Of a stretch of DNA of 64,000 nt, positions 23,675 to 35,355 are shown in pieces. The notes beneath the pieces were generated by a model that was given only the letters and a program-made list of their open reading frames with translations, ran no database searches and was not told where the DNA came from. A program made the position numbers and the translations under genes. Every line of letters begins with the position of its first letter. Position 1 is the first letter of the stretch. The DNA comes from Cylindrodendrum hubeiense (taxonomy: Eukaryota > Ascomycota > Sordariomycetes > Hypocreales > Nectriaceae), in assembly GCA_014621425.1 (NCBI GenBank), contig JAANBB010000013.1, forward strand, positions 186,001 through 250,000. Reading direction: 5' to 3'.

Positions 23675-26600
23675 TCAATCACTAGTTAAATGCGCATTGT
23701 CGCTGTTCCTCTGTGCCTCTTTTGCCTCCTCAATAAGCTCCTCCCAAGACATGTTCAGCCATTTGCGAAGCCCGCTTGGTCCCTTCAGAGACGACACTGT
23801 ACCCTCTGGGGCATATGGACTACGGTCTGTGCACTCTGGATCAGCTCCTTGATAGAGTAGAAATCTCATGAATTTGGCTGATTTGAGCGTGTCCTGCTTT
23901 GCGGCCAAACGAAGTGGAGGACCCGTATGACTTGATGTGACATAATTGACTGGAGTACCATGCTCACACAACCACCTCGCCAACCTGATCGAGTGAGTCG
24001 TGCCTGCCACAGCACACAGTGCTATACTCCAAGATGCCACTGGTACCTTAAAGGACTTATAGAGTTTGTCCCAAAATGAAATGAGCATGGTTTCTTTTAA
24101 ATAGTCACCATTCGTTGATTTAACCCAATCCCGTTCGAAGCAGAGTGGCCGCTTACTTCCCTTGAGCTCGTGTGCACTGGCACTTGTTGCATCAAATAAC
24201 CATTTTTCAACGAATTGGTACATATCTTCTGGATCATCGCACCTCAACAATGCTCCCCAGACTCCGCTTGTACGATTCAATCCATGTGATTGCATAGATG
24301 CCTCTCGGCATATGGTCTGAATCCATCTCAATGTGTCGCGGTTTTGACTTTCTAGAGCGACTGTGATGACACGCGGAAAATTAGCTTTCATTATGAAAGT
24401 GTTGTGGCGCCATTCGGAATAAAGAAACTCCATTTGTTGATGAGTCCCGCGGGATGCTGCTTCCTCAAGAACCTCGCGTTGATTGTCTTTAGGGAGAGAA
24501 TCAAACAGTTGCTTTGCAGTGCTGCTTTCGATTAATCTGTTTGCCCTCATGAGTGCTTTTAGGAGAGTCACGTTTTCATCCTCACTGACTGCAGTACGCA
24601 AGAGCAGTTCCCGAGGCCCGTCGACTCTATGAGCCTTGTCCAAGTGGCGATTCCGCATTTGACGAGAGACGAATCCGACATCGTGGTACTCGCAATCGGC
24701 CACCTCGCAAGTCCATGGGCGATCATGAGTCTTTGAGTGTTCATACCTGTCCTTGCGAGTTTCAAAACCCAACCGTTGGTAGTCACAGCTGATAAAGTTG
24801 CATTTGAATGGTTGACCGTAGTGGCGATAGATAGTCCCACAGTAGCACGGATTTTGGTGACCGTCCGGTGGGCAGATTAGCTTTTCGAAGGTCGTGTGAA
24901 GAGAGGTCGTAATATGCCGTATGGTCAAAGGGTCCGCGGCGTGCCATTCACCTGTCATATAATCCACGATTAGCCCCGGCCCGCCCCAAAAAGAAAACAC
25001 ATTCGTAGAATCCATTACACAATGAAATAAGGGAACTTGAGGGTCAGCACGGAACGTTGTTCACCTTTCCCCAACTCGAAAAGTCGCGTACTAGCTTCTT
25101 GATGAAATTCCAACTCATTGCACACAAGCTCATAAGCATCCTGACTTGGTTCTGTCTGTAGTGACCTCAGGGATATGCGATCGGCTCTTTCCTCCGACTG
25201 AAGGTACAGTTCACTAGCCCGTACTACTAAAAGGTCGAGAAGTGCAATGAGCTGTGTTGATTTGGCGGAGTCCTTGGTTACAGGTGCTACCTTCAGGTAA
25301 GACTCGACAAGGCGTGACCAATTATCTGAAGCAAAATGGTGAAGACGGTATACTCCACGAATAACGTTTTCTTGGAACTGACTGTCGTCAATGGTGCCAT
25401 CATGGTGATGTTGGCATAGGTAGGTGATGCAACACTTTGCTAGACTCATGATGCACTGTGCCGGATCGAGCGAATTTTCTATCATGGGGCTGAAGAAGTA
25501 TCTGCGAAAGTTTTAAGTCAAGTGTGATGGCCTTATTTAGGGCAATATTTCCTTACTCCTTGGCGGTGAAGTGCACGAAATGAAGCTCACCGTCGACTTC
25601 CTCTATTACTGGGCCGCACAAGCGAACCAGATGCAAGGTTGATATCCCTGTGGGGTCTTGGTCCAAGTCACCAATGTTGATGATCAGGGCTTGCTCAAGC
25701 TCCCGGATCGTTAGCGATACAGGGGAATGTCCGATCCACCCCAACGTTTTCCGGGCCTATTCACGAGCAGATTCGTCGGGAAGACTATCATTTATTCGTG
25801 CGAATATTCTCCCGTAACTATTGAGCTGTTAGTGAGAGAGTATCAGAGAGGGAGATTCATCATACGCAGCATTTAGATCGGTAGGCAGAACTTTGAGATC
25901 GCGTCGTATCTCCGAGATTGAGTGAATGTAGTCCAGCCCTTTCAAAATGAGATGAGCATATAGGAACATTCCTAGTTAAAAATAAGTCCATGTGCTTGAA
26001 TTCTTTGGAGACTCGGTTTAGTTGAATACCTTTGGCGTGGTCAGCGAGAGCGCCTAAGAGCCCCACGATTTCGCTCAACTCTTCTGGGGTAAGAGTACGA
26101 TTCTGAATCCAGTCGTTGTATCGGCTCATGACAAATGCGTGAATGCTTGCTTTGTTTTGGGTATCGACACGGATAGATTTCGATCTGCTTGCGAGTAAGG
26201 CCTTAATATCAGCTTCTGGTCGACTCGAAATTAAGATCCGCGCTTCATCGCAGTCACTGGAGATTTTTAGCATGTGACGAAGCAAGTGGACCCTTTCTGT
26301 ATCGTCAATTTCGTCCAAGCCATCAATGACGATACGAATGGGCCCTGCAGCACGAATTAGATCAATGAGAAGGTTGGCTGTGGATGGTAGATCGAACTCA
26401 AGGAGGTCTCGGTCGGTATAACGGACCATATCCTGAAGTTTCGGATCTCTTCGGGCGAGCTGAAAGACTAGAGAATGAGTCACCGACATTGCGGAGGTTC
26501 CCTGATTCTCATGAGATAGAAACACGAACAACGTATGTCCAAGTAGCATCGCTTCTTTCACGACGCATGCTGCAAGATATGTTTTGCCTATGCTGTCGGT

Positions 26601-27583
26601 CAGTTACCGACGCTGCTGAAAGGGATGAAGAATGCAGCCTTTACCTGCTCCAGGAATTCCACAAAGCCATATGACTTTTGACGAGCCTTTGGTGACTTGC
26701 AGCCATTGGCTCAAGTCTGGCTCCTTGATCAGCCAATCTCCTGTTCCCTCGCACATACGACTGTATAAGAAGCTGAGCTTCTTGCCATATGATGTAGGCG
26801 AGATAGCTGTCTCCGTAGCGGCATACTCCTGTCTTCTGTCGGCTGCCTCCGACCTGGCAAAGTTCTCGATCTCGAGTTGGCGTGCGTCGTATGCCTCCTC
26901 GATAGCCTCCATGCGGACTTCGTTGCGCAAGTGGTATGTGTGTTCTGTCATTCTTCCGATGACACGCTCAATCTCTTCTTTCTTTTTCGGCCACAGTGCC
27001 TCATAGAAAGACTTCCACCCTACATATAAGTCATCAGTCACCAAACGCAATCATAACAGTCATCGGATTGTGGTACAGATTAGAACTTACTTTCCATTTT
27101 GAAGAACTTGAGTGAAACCAGGTAGAAATCCAACACATCCTGGAACAAGAGAGCGAGAACTTCGTTGATATGTCTCTTATTCCCGAAGAGCTTCGCCGCG
27201 TGATCGAACTCTGGAAGAAGATTTCCGATTAGCTCGATCGTCGTCAATAATGCGTCTAGAGACTTCGCCAAGGTACTGGTCCACTGGATAAGCAGCTTGA
27301 TCGGCCCCCAGATGAGAGCAAGAATGTCAGGCTTTGCCTGAACGAACGTGTCGATCGCTCCTGTGTAACCTCGCATCCGCTCCAAGTACCGCTGGATCCT
27401 CGCCAAGTTTCTGAGGTGGTTGCCCTTTCCTTGGACTTTCTGGAGCTGGTCGGTCAAATCATACACCTGATCAATGGAGGTCGTCGCGAGAATCTGTGAG
27501 TACAGAGCCTGATCTTTCAGCCCCGCCTTGAACTCGCGGATGGCTTTGTTGAAGGCCGTTTGGGCTGGACTGGGACTGGACAT
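23675..27583 (-). CDS. DUF7708-like / NACHT STAND protein with C-terminal Cys/His module; in-frame TAG
   Basis: This is a fungal NLR-type signal-transducing NTPase. Seven exons (27583-27091, 27019-26645, 26587-26030, 25971-25866, 25817-25557, 25501-25092, 25035-23675) sum to 3564 bases, divisible by three, i.e. 1187 codons plus stop. Residues 1-165 match the helical N-terminal domain found in fungal STAND proteins (DUF7708 type, with SFYEALW after it). The NACHT P-loop GIPGAGKT is at 285-292, the Walker B-like segment reads VIDGLDEID, and KGMFLYAHLILKGL follows. A winged-helix-like LGWIGHSPVSLTIRELEQAL comes next, then a C-terminal half with CYCG, C2H2-like Cys/His pairs (about 795-850) and weak ankyrin-like repeats. 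Codon 531 is TAG (25757-25759) between exon positions that otherwise align with the family. No intron can remove it, so the allele as read is truncated just after the NACHT. A sequencing error is the alternative. Confidence 0.8.
25757..25759 (-). other. In-frame TAG inside the NACHT gene
   Basis: The codon sits between CGTGAA and GCCCGGAAAACG on the minus strand, inside exon 5. The surrounding residues (SARE before, ARKTLGWIG after) follow the family pattern without a gap, so a single sense codon has been replaced. CAG to TAG is the simplest change. Confidence 0.75.
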
Positions 27584-28349
27584 TTTTCACAAAATCCTGT
27601 CTTTTCCCCGATGATCAATGAATGGTCTGCCTGGCTTTATTCGTCTGTTAAATAATGTGAAGAAGTGACGGAGTGAAATCAGGCTGTGAGATTTGGGAGC
27701 TCACTTTGAGGGGATGAATACAGTGTCAGCTCATATTCTATACTGTATCATCCATAAAACTCGCTAAGCTCAATTAAGAAACGAGGCGGATGACCGCCTT
27801 GTATCGACGATGATGATTATTTAAAATTCTTTCCTCTCAGCTTTCGCTGCGGAGGCATTACCTGAAATAGTTGCAAAGGGTTACCCTCTACCTTGCGTTT
27901 GTGACAAACTTTTCTATACGACTAACGATACGGTACCCTTTTTTAATAAACACTTCGTGTGGGTTGAAACTGCCAAATACTATGGTCTTCCGAGAGATGA
28001 TGATTCAAGCTAAACACGTGGCGCGTCCTGAAATGTGGCTATGTCACCAGGCAATGAGGCTGTGTTCCGTCACAAAGTACTGCTGCGCCATATGAAGCAA
28101 AAGGTAAGGCACCCTACAACAGAGGCTCGCACATAAGCAGTACATGAATCTTCCGACAAGTTCTCATCCCGATACTCGAATTTTATTATTTGGCACTCCA
28201 ATTTTCTCTTAAAAAGCCACAATGGCACCGACTAGAATGGAGAGTGAAGAACCTGACAAGTGACAATGGATACCGCCAGCTGACACTCGTCCGGTGCCCA
28301 AGATCAACCGTCAAATTCTTGTGGCAACTGCCACTACTTTGAGTATTTC
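27584..28349. other. Intergenic, nothing identified
   Basis: About 0.77 kb hold the NACHT gene promoter and the 3' flank of the regulator-like gene. No coding region is supported. Confidence 0.4.
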
Positions 28350-29385
28350 TCACTGCTCTGTGCGAGCACCCATAGATCGAGTAACATTTCTAGATACTGA
28401 TGCAATACATGTAGGCATCAGTAGACCGTTCTCATTCCTATTTTGAGCTGGTTCTCTGACAAACCAGATAACCAGCTTTTTCAAGAACCCACCCATCCCC
28501 AGAGCATCGACACCTCCTCTCATTGACACCATCTTTTCAGCGGCTTCCGCATGTTGTTGCTCTGCGGCGTGGTCACCGGTTACTGTCTAATTGCTCGTGT
28601 CAGTGACTGCGCTTATTTAACGGGTCAAACTTGTATAGAGGAGAGGGTGGACGACGAACAGCTTCAGATGCTAATGCAAGCGTTTGGGTGATGGTAGCGT
28701 CGCTGAACATATCGCCTTCCTTTGCCAACGCAGTTTTCAGAGCCATAATGCACTGGCCTTTGTAGTGCATGGCAATTGCAGAGTAAAACTCGTTGTGTTG
28801 CAAGGTAGAGAGATTTTGACATGAGATAAGGAAAAGAGTGGCAAGCATGCCGGTGTCCGTTGCGGCCATGTGGATCCAATGCGTTGCCATTCCCGTTCGA
28901 AATTCGGAGTCATCTGAAAGACATCGTAAAGGGTAGCAGGTGACGACATGCACCACTACATGTCTCACAACTGTAGAGCATTAGACTGGGTTTGATTCAC
29001 AGGTTTACGAATCGAGCAGTAGAACTTGGTAAAGGCTAAGTTTGAGGGCGGTGTGCATACAGTGGTCAAGGAGAAAACTCTCGAACTTGGTGACCTTGCG
29101 GACGAAGGTGTCGAAGGGATCGGTTCGTGCTGCGCTGAGAGCCGTCGTGATGGAGCTAACCACAACAGTATTGGGCTGCTGCGAGTGTTCCAAGTGGCCA
29201 AGATTTGTGCTGGAGCGTGACTCCGATTTATCCTTCGCTTTGCCTTCCTGATATTGAACAACCCTCCGCTGCCGGGCACGGGCATTCTTGGCAGCGTGAG
29301 ACCGGACTTGGCGCTTCCACGATGCCGCATCTTGTGGATGAGATAATTGAACGAATTGGAACTCTTCCTTTCGTAGATTGTCCAT
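28350..29385 (-). CDS. Fungal-specific transcription-factor-like protein, short form
   Basis: The start (FQFVQLSHPQDAASWKRQVR followed by SHAAKNARARQRR) is the conserved N-terminus of a large family of fungal regulator-like proteins with a fungal-specific transcription factor middle domain and no zinc cluster. A workable model is 29385-29009, 28970-28957, 28913-28660 and 28586-28350, giving 293 residues. It requires a 14-bp micro-exon flanked by 38- and 47-bp introns, so the middle of the model is less certain than its ends. The conserved block THWIHMAATDTGMLATLFL lies in exon 3, and MVSMRGGVDALGMGGFLKKL in exon 4. Family members usually run 400-500 residues, so the C-terminus is probably truncated. 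The basic segment near the start could serve as a nuclear signal. Targets are unknown. Confidence 0.62.
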
Positions 29386-30143
29386 TGCATGCAGTTCTTT
29401 TTACCTTTGCGTCTCAAGTTGATATCGTGCCAAGTGATGCGTATTCCTAATCGGGATTGGCGAGATTCGAGTCTGGCTGCGATCCAACCAGCGAGCGAGA
29501 ATCCTTGGGTCGATTGGTCAACAGGGGGGTGACTAGACTGTCACCTGATTGTAATGGGTCAGAATAGAGGTCCACGCAGATTATTCAGTTGAAAAGGAAA
29601 AGGAAAAGGAGCCTCGTCCGGTGTCGTCGAAGTGTCCATGGGGACGAGCGGAGTTGGCCAGACTAGCGTGCCAATGTCCGTTCCGAACTCCGCCCAGGCC
29701 GCGCTCTAAGACGGATTAGGACAATGCGAGTCTTGGCATTCGAGCAAGCGCCACACTTGTCAAGCCACTTCGCCAAAAGTAGCAAATGCTGTGATATCAC
29801 AGTGGAAACCGGGGCGTTGAACCATTGGGAAGCAGGGTTCATGTTGGTAATTCTCGTCAAGAAATGGCTGTTTCACTTGAACTTTATGCCGAGACTGACA
29901 AATCCAATATCTGATTAGCTTAAGGGCCTTCTGCCTGCTTAAATGGCGCTCGCTGCCTGCCTGTCTACAGTTTACAACAGCCACACGAAGAGCTCATTTC
30001 TGCCTCGTCATACCCTGCTTGAAACGATTCTAACTCTACCCACGCAGCTATCGGTCATTAATCGCCAGTTTCTTTTACAAAGCTTCCATTTTATATCTTT
30101 CAAATAGCACAGCACTTCAAACTCATATTCGGGAGGTGTCAAC
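29386..30143. promoter_or_regulatory. Divergent promoter region
   Basis: This space lies between the divergent regulator-like gene and the SDR gene. It includes a short AAAAGG-type run (about 29589-29611). The divergent layout would suit local co-regulation, but no site can be identified. Confidence 0.4.
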
Positions 30144-31325
30144 ATGGTCCAAGGATGGAATCCACAGTCCGACATGCCAGACATGAAGGGAAAGGTGGTA
30201 GTGGTAACTGGCGGAAAGTATGGATCACTATTCACTTTCAAACACACTAATTCTTAATGCTGACACGGAATTAGTGCTGGCATAGGCCTTCAAACCGTGA
30301 AGCATTTTGCCATGAAGGGAGCCAAGGTCTACTACACCGCGAGATCTGAGGCCAAATCGAAGCACACCACAGATTATGTCCTGTCACAGAGCACTATTGT
30401 CTCCAAAGACAAACTGGTGTGGCTGAAAATGGACCTTAGTGACCTCAAGAGCGTGATGCACGCGGTCGAAGAGCTCAAGTCGAGGGAGCAGTCAATCGAC
30501 ATCCTTGGTGTGTACTTAAAGTAGTTGCGAGACACATTTAACAATACTGACAAATTCACTTCAGTGAATAACGCAGGCATAGTCATGGACAAGTTTGAAA
30601 CAACGGATGCGGGATGGGAAATGGCTATGGCAGTTTGGTACTGACCTCCTTTTCCACTTTTCAGAGCGTCGCTGACATTTTCAAGCCACATTGGCCACTT
30701 TGTGTTCACCAACGGTATCCTCCCGCTCCTCAAGAAGGCCGCTGCCAGTCCTGGAGCGGACGTGAGAATCGTGACCGTCTCGTCGTCGGTCACCTACGTC
30801 TTCTTCCCGCCAAACTATCAGTTCGACTTTACATCGCCCGCGTTCCTCTCTGGTACACTGCCTTACAGCCCCTGGCAATGGCGTTACCTCATGAAGCACA
30901 TGTTCACCATCGATATGATGCGATATAGCCTAGCCAAAGTGGCGAACCTCATTTTTGCTCAGGAGCTTCAACGTCGCCTGGATGAGCAGGGCTCGTCAAT
31001 CATCTCACTCTCCGTGCACCCAGGCAGTGTCAGGAGTGCCAATGCTCTCCAAATTTTCAGTGCCCTTTTGAAGCCTGTAATGCGCAGGGTGATGGTGACC
31101 GAAGATGAAGGTTCCTTCACCCTCCTATTCGGAGCAACCGCCAAAGAAGTGCGAGAGACGCCCAATGCATTCAAAGGTAAGTACTTGGAGCCAGTCGGAG
31201 AGGTGAAGCCAGGCCATGGAGTTGCGAACGACGAGAAGCAAGTTCAGGGTTTGTGGGATAATACATCGAACGAGGTGAACAAGTTTTTAGCCAAAGAAGG
31301 TTATGCTCCATTGTCGGAGTGGTAA
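30144..31325 (+). CDS. Short-chain dehydrogenase/reductase
   Basis: This is an NAD(P)-dependent oxidoreductase with a classical Rossmann fold. Four exons (30144-30217, 30275-30507, 30565-30637, 30686-31325) give 339 residues. The cofactor motif TGGNAGIG is at 22-29, NNAG follows in the next exon, the catalytic serine is in VTVSSS (about 159-161), and Tyr207/Lys211 form the YSLAK motif. The layout is close to retinol-dehydrogenase/WW-domain-oxidoreductase-like fungal SDRs. The first intron splits the NAG codon run. Intron 3 uses donor GTACTG and restores AVCHIGHF. The substrate is not predictable. It lies 414 bp upstream of an acyltransferase in the same direction, and the two might act on one metabolite. 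Confidence 0.88.
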
Positions 31326-31739
31326 ATACGCGCGGACCACGGTGGCGAGGGACAGCAGTACGGTCAGGTTCATATCCTGTATAGCTTCTATCTATATTTG
31401 AGCTTATACTTCCGAATCAGGGAAAGAAAAACACCATCTAAGCAACCACTCAATTACAACTTCTCAGCCCTTTCAAAATGTGGGTTGAGTTGCTAGCTGA
31501 GTGATAATCCCATGCAAATGAGCGGCCCAAACAAAGACTAGTTCCGATGACTAAGGCAGCGAGTTTGATCCTTCAAGTCACAACCATGTTCATTAATTAT
31601 TTACAGTTATAAGCAAGGATACGCTGACCCGTTAGCGTCACGTGTTGCTGCGTCAACGTCGACTACAATTAGTCCCACTCAACATTTCTAAGCTGACGCT
31701 GACACTTCATCGCTGGCGTCACTACGACGAAAAAGCAAC
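31326..31739. promoter_or_regulatory. Short intergenic, promoter of acyltransferase
   Basis: This stretch has no coding content. It carries GACGCTGACAC and GTCACGTG-like elements, typical of fungal promoters but not assignable. Confidence 0.35.
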
Positions 31740-33303
31740 ATGGCTGGATCAACTGGAAATTACACGCTGGTGCGTGGAACAGGTGCGTCATATCTAGGAT
31801 GGGTCTCCTCTCTGATTATAATGACACAAAACAGGCTTCATTCAACGGCTTTGGTACCTCTACCACCGCCTGGGTATCTGGTCCAACATCCTCATCTCTG
31901 CCGAATACCGCAGTTCCAATGGCAGCCAGCTCACCAAACCAGCGATTATTGCTGCCCTCCGCACTGTTGTGCAGGCCCACCCGGCGCTGTGGCATGTTTT
32001 CGTGCAACGGCCATCTTCTAAGAAGGGCTGTCACGGCCTGCATACCGCTGCGCTGCGTGTCTTGGATCTCGAACAGTGTATCGAGTATCTAGATGATGAA
32101 GACGATGCCGGTATTACTTCAGAGACTCTGGAGAGACTTCACAATGAGTGGCTGTGGACCGCCGATGAGCCAGGTAGCCCATGGTGGAAGGTCGTGGTGA
32201 AGGGACACAACATTGTGTTTGTCTATCACCACTCGATAGGTGATGGCATATCTGGCATTGTTTTTCATCGCGAGTTTCTCGCTGCCTTAAACTCCACATC
32301 GGCAAACAAGCTTGGAGTCGAGCACCCTCAAAAGACAATCCTATACGCCAACGACAATGTCCAGATTGCTCTCGAGCCGACGGAGGTGTGGACCGGTAAA
32401 CCTAGTATCCCAGAGATGATATGGACACAGCTTGTTTGCTGGTTTTTCAAGCTGTTCTACGGCAGTTCACGCATCTATGGCAACCTTCCACCCTCAAAGC
32501 CTTGCCTTAAATCAGCAACAGCTGTCGCAGAGCCTTCACAACGCACCGTTACGCGCATCTCATCCTACCGCATTCCAGCAGCCAAAATGGCACAAATTAT
32601 TGCGGCCTGCCGCTCGAACCAGACCACATTTACGCCTCTCCTAATGACGATGCTCACCATCGTTCTAGGAACGGATTACTACCCTGAAGCAAAGATTGGC
32701 CTCTCGCGGTATGCTTTTGATATTCGACCACAGCTTCCTATGTCCCGTATAGGCGGTGGAACTAGTAATGGCACCATCATCAATGCCACGGCGAGTGGGG
32801 AGCATTGGCACTGGCTAGGGCCGTTTCGCAGTGTCCTCACTAAGAACAAACTGAACGGCTCGTCCCTTGATTCTAGCGCTGTCTGGGCTCTCGTGAGAGA
32901 TTACAAGGAAGGCATGACGCGCCACACCACCGGTAAGGGAATCAGGTCGTGGATTGGAGTCAATCTGATGGGTTCGGATCTTGAAGACGTTGTGAAGACG
33001 GCATTTCCGTCTATAAGCCTGTTACTCAACCCGACTTACGCTATATCCAACGTAGGGGCATTTTTCGGAAAGACCGAAGGGGAGGATACTGGAAATGCAC
33101 GACCTTGGCAGATAGAGGACCTACAGTTCTCAGCTGCGGCTGTGAACGGTACACAAGGCACTCACGGCGCCATCTTCCACGTTGCGGGCGTTAAGGGGGG
33201 AGACACCGTGGTCAATGCCACTTATGAGGACGGTGTCATCACGCGGGAAATGGCCGAAGGAATCCTGGAGCGCGTCATGGCTGGGATCTATAGTATCGTT
33301 TGA
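31740..33303 (+). CDS. Alcohol acetyltransferase-like (HHxxxDG) acyltransferase
   Basis: Two exons (31740-31782 and 31835-33303, intron of 52 bp) give 503 residues. The active-site motif HHSIGDG lies at residues 146-152, as in the condensation/BAHD/alcohol acetyltransferase superfamily, which move acyl groups from CoA to alcohols or amines. The N-terminal part (LWYLYHRLGIWSNILISAEY) resembles fungal AATase-type proteins, and a late SNVGAFF-type segment takes the place of the usual structural motif near the C-terminus. Short hydrophobic stretches near residues 180-200 could associate with membranes. There is no signal peptide. The upstream SDR is a plausible partner that would reduce a ketone or aldehyde to the alcohol acylated here, but this is inference. 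Confidence 0.82.
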
Positions 33304-34476
33304 TAGGCACATAATTGCCTCATTTAGATGGTTATGCCTAGGATCGTATGACACACAACGTAGTATGCCTCATGATATGAACCTCCCCGACAAGAACTGC
33401 GCAGGAAGCGACCATCGCAAAGGCGATGAGGGAAGTTTCACGCGAGTGAACTCCAGATGACAACTCGGATGTGCTTTTGGGTGACATATTCGGGCCACAT
33501 CGACCTTACCAGTACGCGCCGCCGAATGTGCACGACAAGGTCCTATAGTTAACACTAAGCACTAGAGTATAAACCGTACCCCAATATGTGCGCTCGGCAA
33601 TGTGAGTCGATCCAGCAACATAAAACTCTGCCCAGATGTTCAGGAAACCCAGATGTTCTTCGCTTGCGTCCCATCGTTCCATGTTGGCTCGTTGAGAACG
33701 GTAATAGCGCTTAGTGACAGGGCAGACTTAGATAAAGTGGTAGCGGAACTCTATATTGATCATCATAAGTGAACTGAGACCTCAGACGACATGATAAAAC
33801 CTCTGCTGGAATACTGACTATATATTTGCCCTTAAGGAGATCGATCACGTTACCCAGGCTATTGTGAATGACGTGACGCTGGTGGATGGGTTTATGGCGA
33901 CGCTCATTCGATAGTTGAGAATTTTATCTCTGAAGGGCAACGACCAAGCAACTAGTCTATACTAAACAGAAAGTCGGCAATATAGGAGATTATGTACCTG
34001 GCTAGTCTAGTAATTGAGTTGCCTAATATGTCCAATGCTAGCTGTGAGAGTTGGAGTGGTTAGACAGAGCAGTTAGGGGCTACTGACCCAGACCTGGGAT
34101 ACTAAAAATAAACAAAATAGACCAGAGTCACAAATACCAGTATAGCATCATCTAATCGAGAAATTGACTACTAAATGATACCACAAAATGGTATAATAAG
34201 AGTAACAATTGATCACAGCGAATAATGACTGCGATGATAACTGCGAAAAATTATCATGAATGATGAAGTTGAACAGTCTCCCTCGATGTACCCAAAACCT
34301 CCTCTATGGATATTAATAACTAACCAACCGGGTTAAATAAATAGCCTAAAACCAAGGAGAAACTTCCTCTACCAGACAGTCCGCGGTGAAAGACTTCATT
34401 CTGGGAAACCCCAGAAATGAAGCTAAGCCTCATGCCTCAAGGTCCAAAAGTCCCCGAACAGTACTGACTCTTAGAA
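33304..34476. other. AT-rich intergenic, nothing identified
   Basis: Nearly 1.2 kb of AT-rich DNA (especially 33600-34380) contain no credible gene. It could be decayed repeat, but no element ends are visible. Confidence 0.4.
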
Positions 34477-35355
34477 CTATTCCGCTTCAATCTGATATCG
34501 CATGCCGACAGATTCATATGCAACACTCTCATATTCAAATTCTCCATCAGCTGGCCCCATCCACACTTGATAACCAGGCGATCGCAATGCACTAATCTCG
34601 TGATATATGTAGAATTGATCGAAAGTGAGCCCGTCGTTAAATAGGCAATTCGGGTAAGCGACGTACCTCACATTGTACAACGTTTCGCAATGCCCACTCG
34701 GTGAAGTACACGAAATCTTACCACTGCTCGTTAACTCGCAGGCAATATGCTGAATTCGATTCGGCCAGCCTACTGTGCCGTCGAACAAATATGGCTCGCA
34801 GACTTGAACTTCGCCTGGCACGGGGTCGTCGGTATACAGTTGCCAATACACACATAGGTAGTTGCCAGTGGTTGTCATTAGGTAGCCGGTGTCTTCCTCG
34901 AGGATAAGGCGAAGAGCGTCTATACGACCGTACTCATCATCTGCAAACACACCACTGCCATCACTGGGCAGTGCGACTTTAAGGGTCACGCCTTCGGCGT
35001 CGCCACTGTCCGGAAAGATGGTGAAAGTAGGAGCGGCTTCAGGAGGTGATGAAGTCGATGTGGTCGGGGTTGGCGTGATCTCAGGGGTCGTGGTGTCTGA
35101 GGAGGTCGTAGTGATAGCCTCCACAGGCGGCGACTCCGGGGTGGAAGCCTCAGAGAGTGAAGGTGTTGTCGCATCCGAATGAGTTGCCACGCCAGGAGTT
35201 GCGGATGATGAAACTTGGTCAACAACATCAGCCCGCCGTTAATCTTCACGATCGATCATCCATGTCTTACCAGAGCGGGGTTTGCATTGACTGGCGATTG
35301 CACAGTCAGCCCCAAGAAGGCCAAGGGCCAGAGAAATCGCAATGCCAGGACGCAT
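34477..35355 (-). CDS. Secreted Ser/Thr-rich protein of unknown function
   Basis: Two exons (35355-35271 and 35213-34477, intron of 57 bp) give 273 residues. Residues 1-21 form a signal peptide, followed by a short SQCKPRS segment. Residues about 35-85 are rich in Thr, Ser and Pro, the usual look of an O-glycosylated linker. A folded domain with four or more cysteines follows (about 90-273; motifs YLCVYWQL, VQVCEP, ISCTSPSGHCE). Genes of this layout are common among secreted fungal proteins of unknown function. I recognise no catalytic motif. The short first exon that carries the signal peptide would be lost if the gene were called from the long exon alone. Confidence 0.68.

Noticed and set aside
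31740..32092. Plus-strand short frames at the start of the acyltransferase
   Set aside because: They read through the 52-bp intron. The spliced frame gives the conserved protein, so these are artefacts.
33600..34380. AT-rich block as a possible centromere or origin
   Set aside because: It is too short and has no repeats. AT content alone is not evidence.
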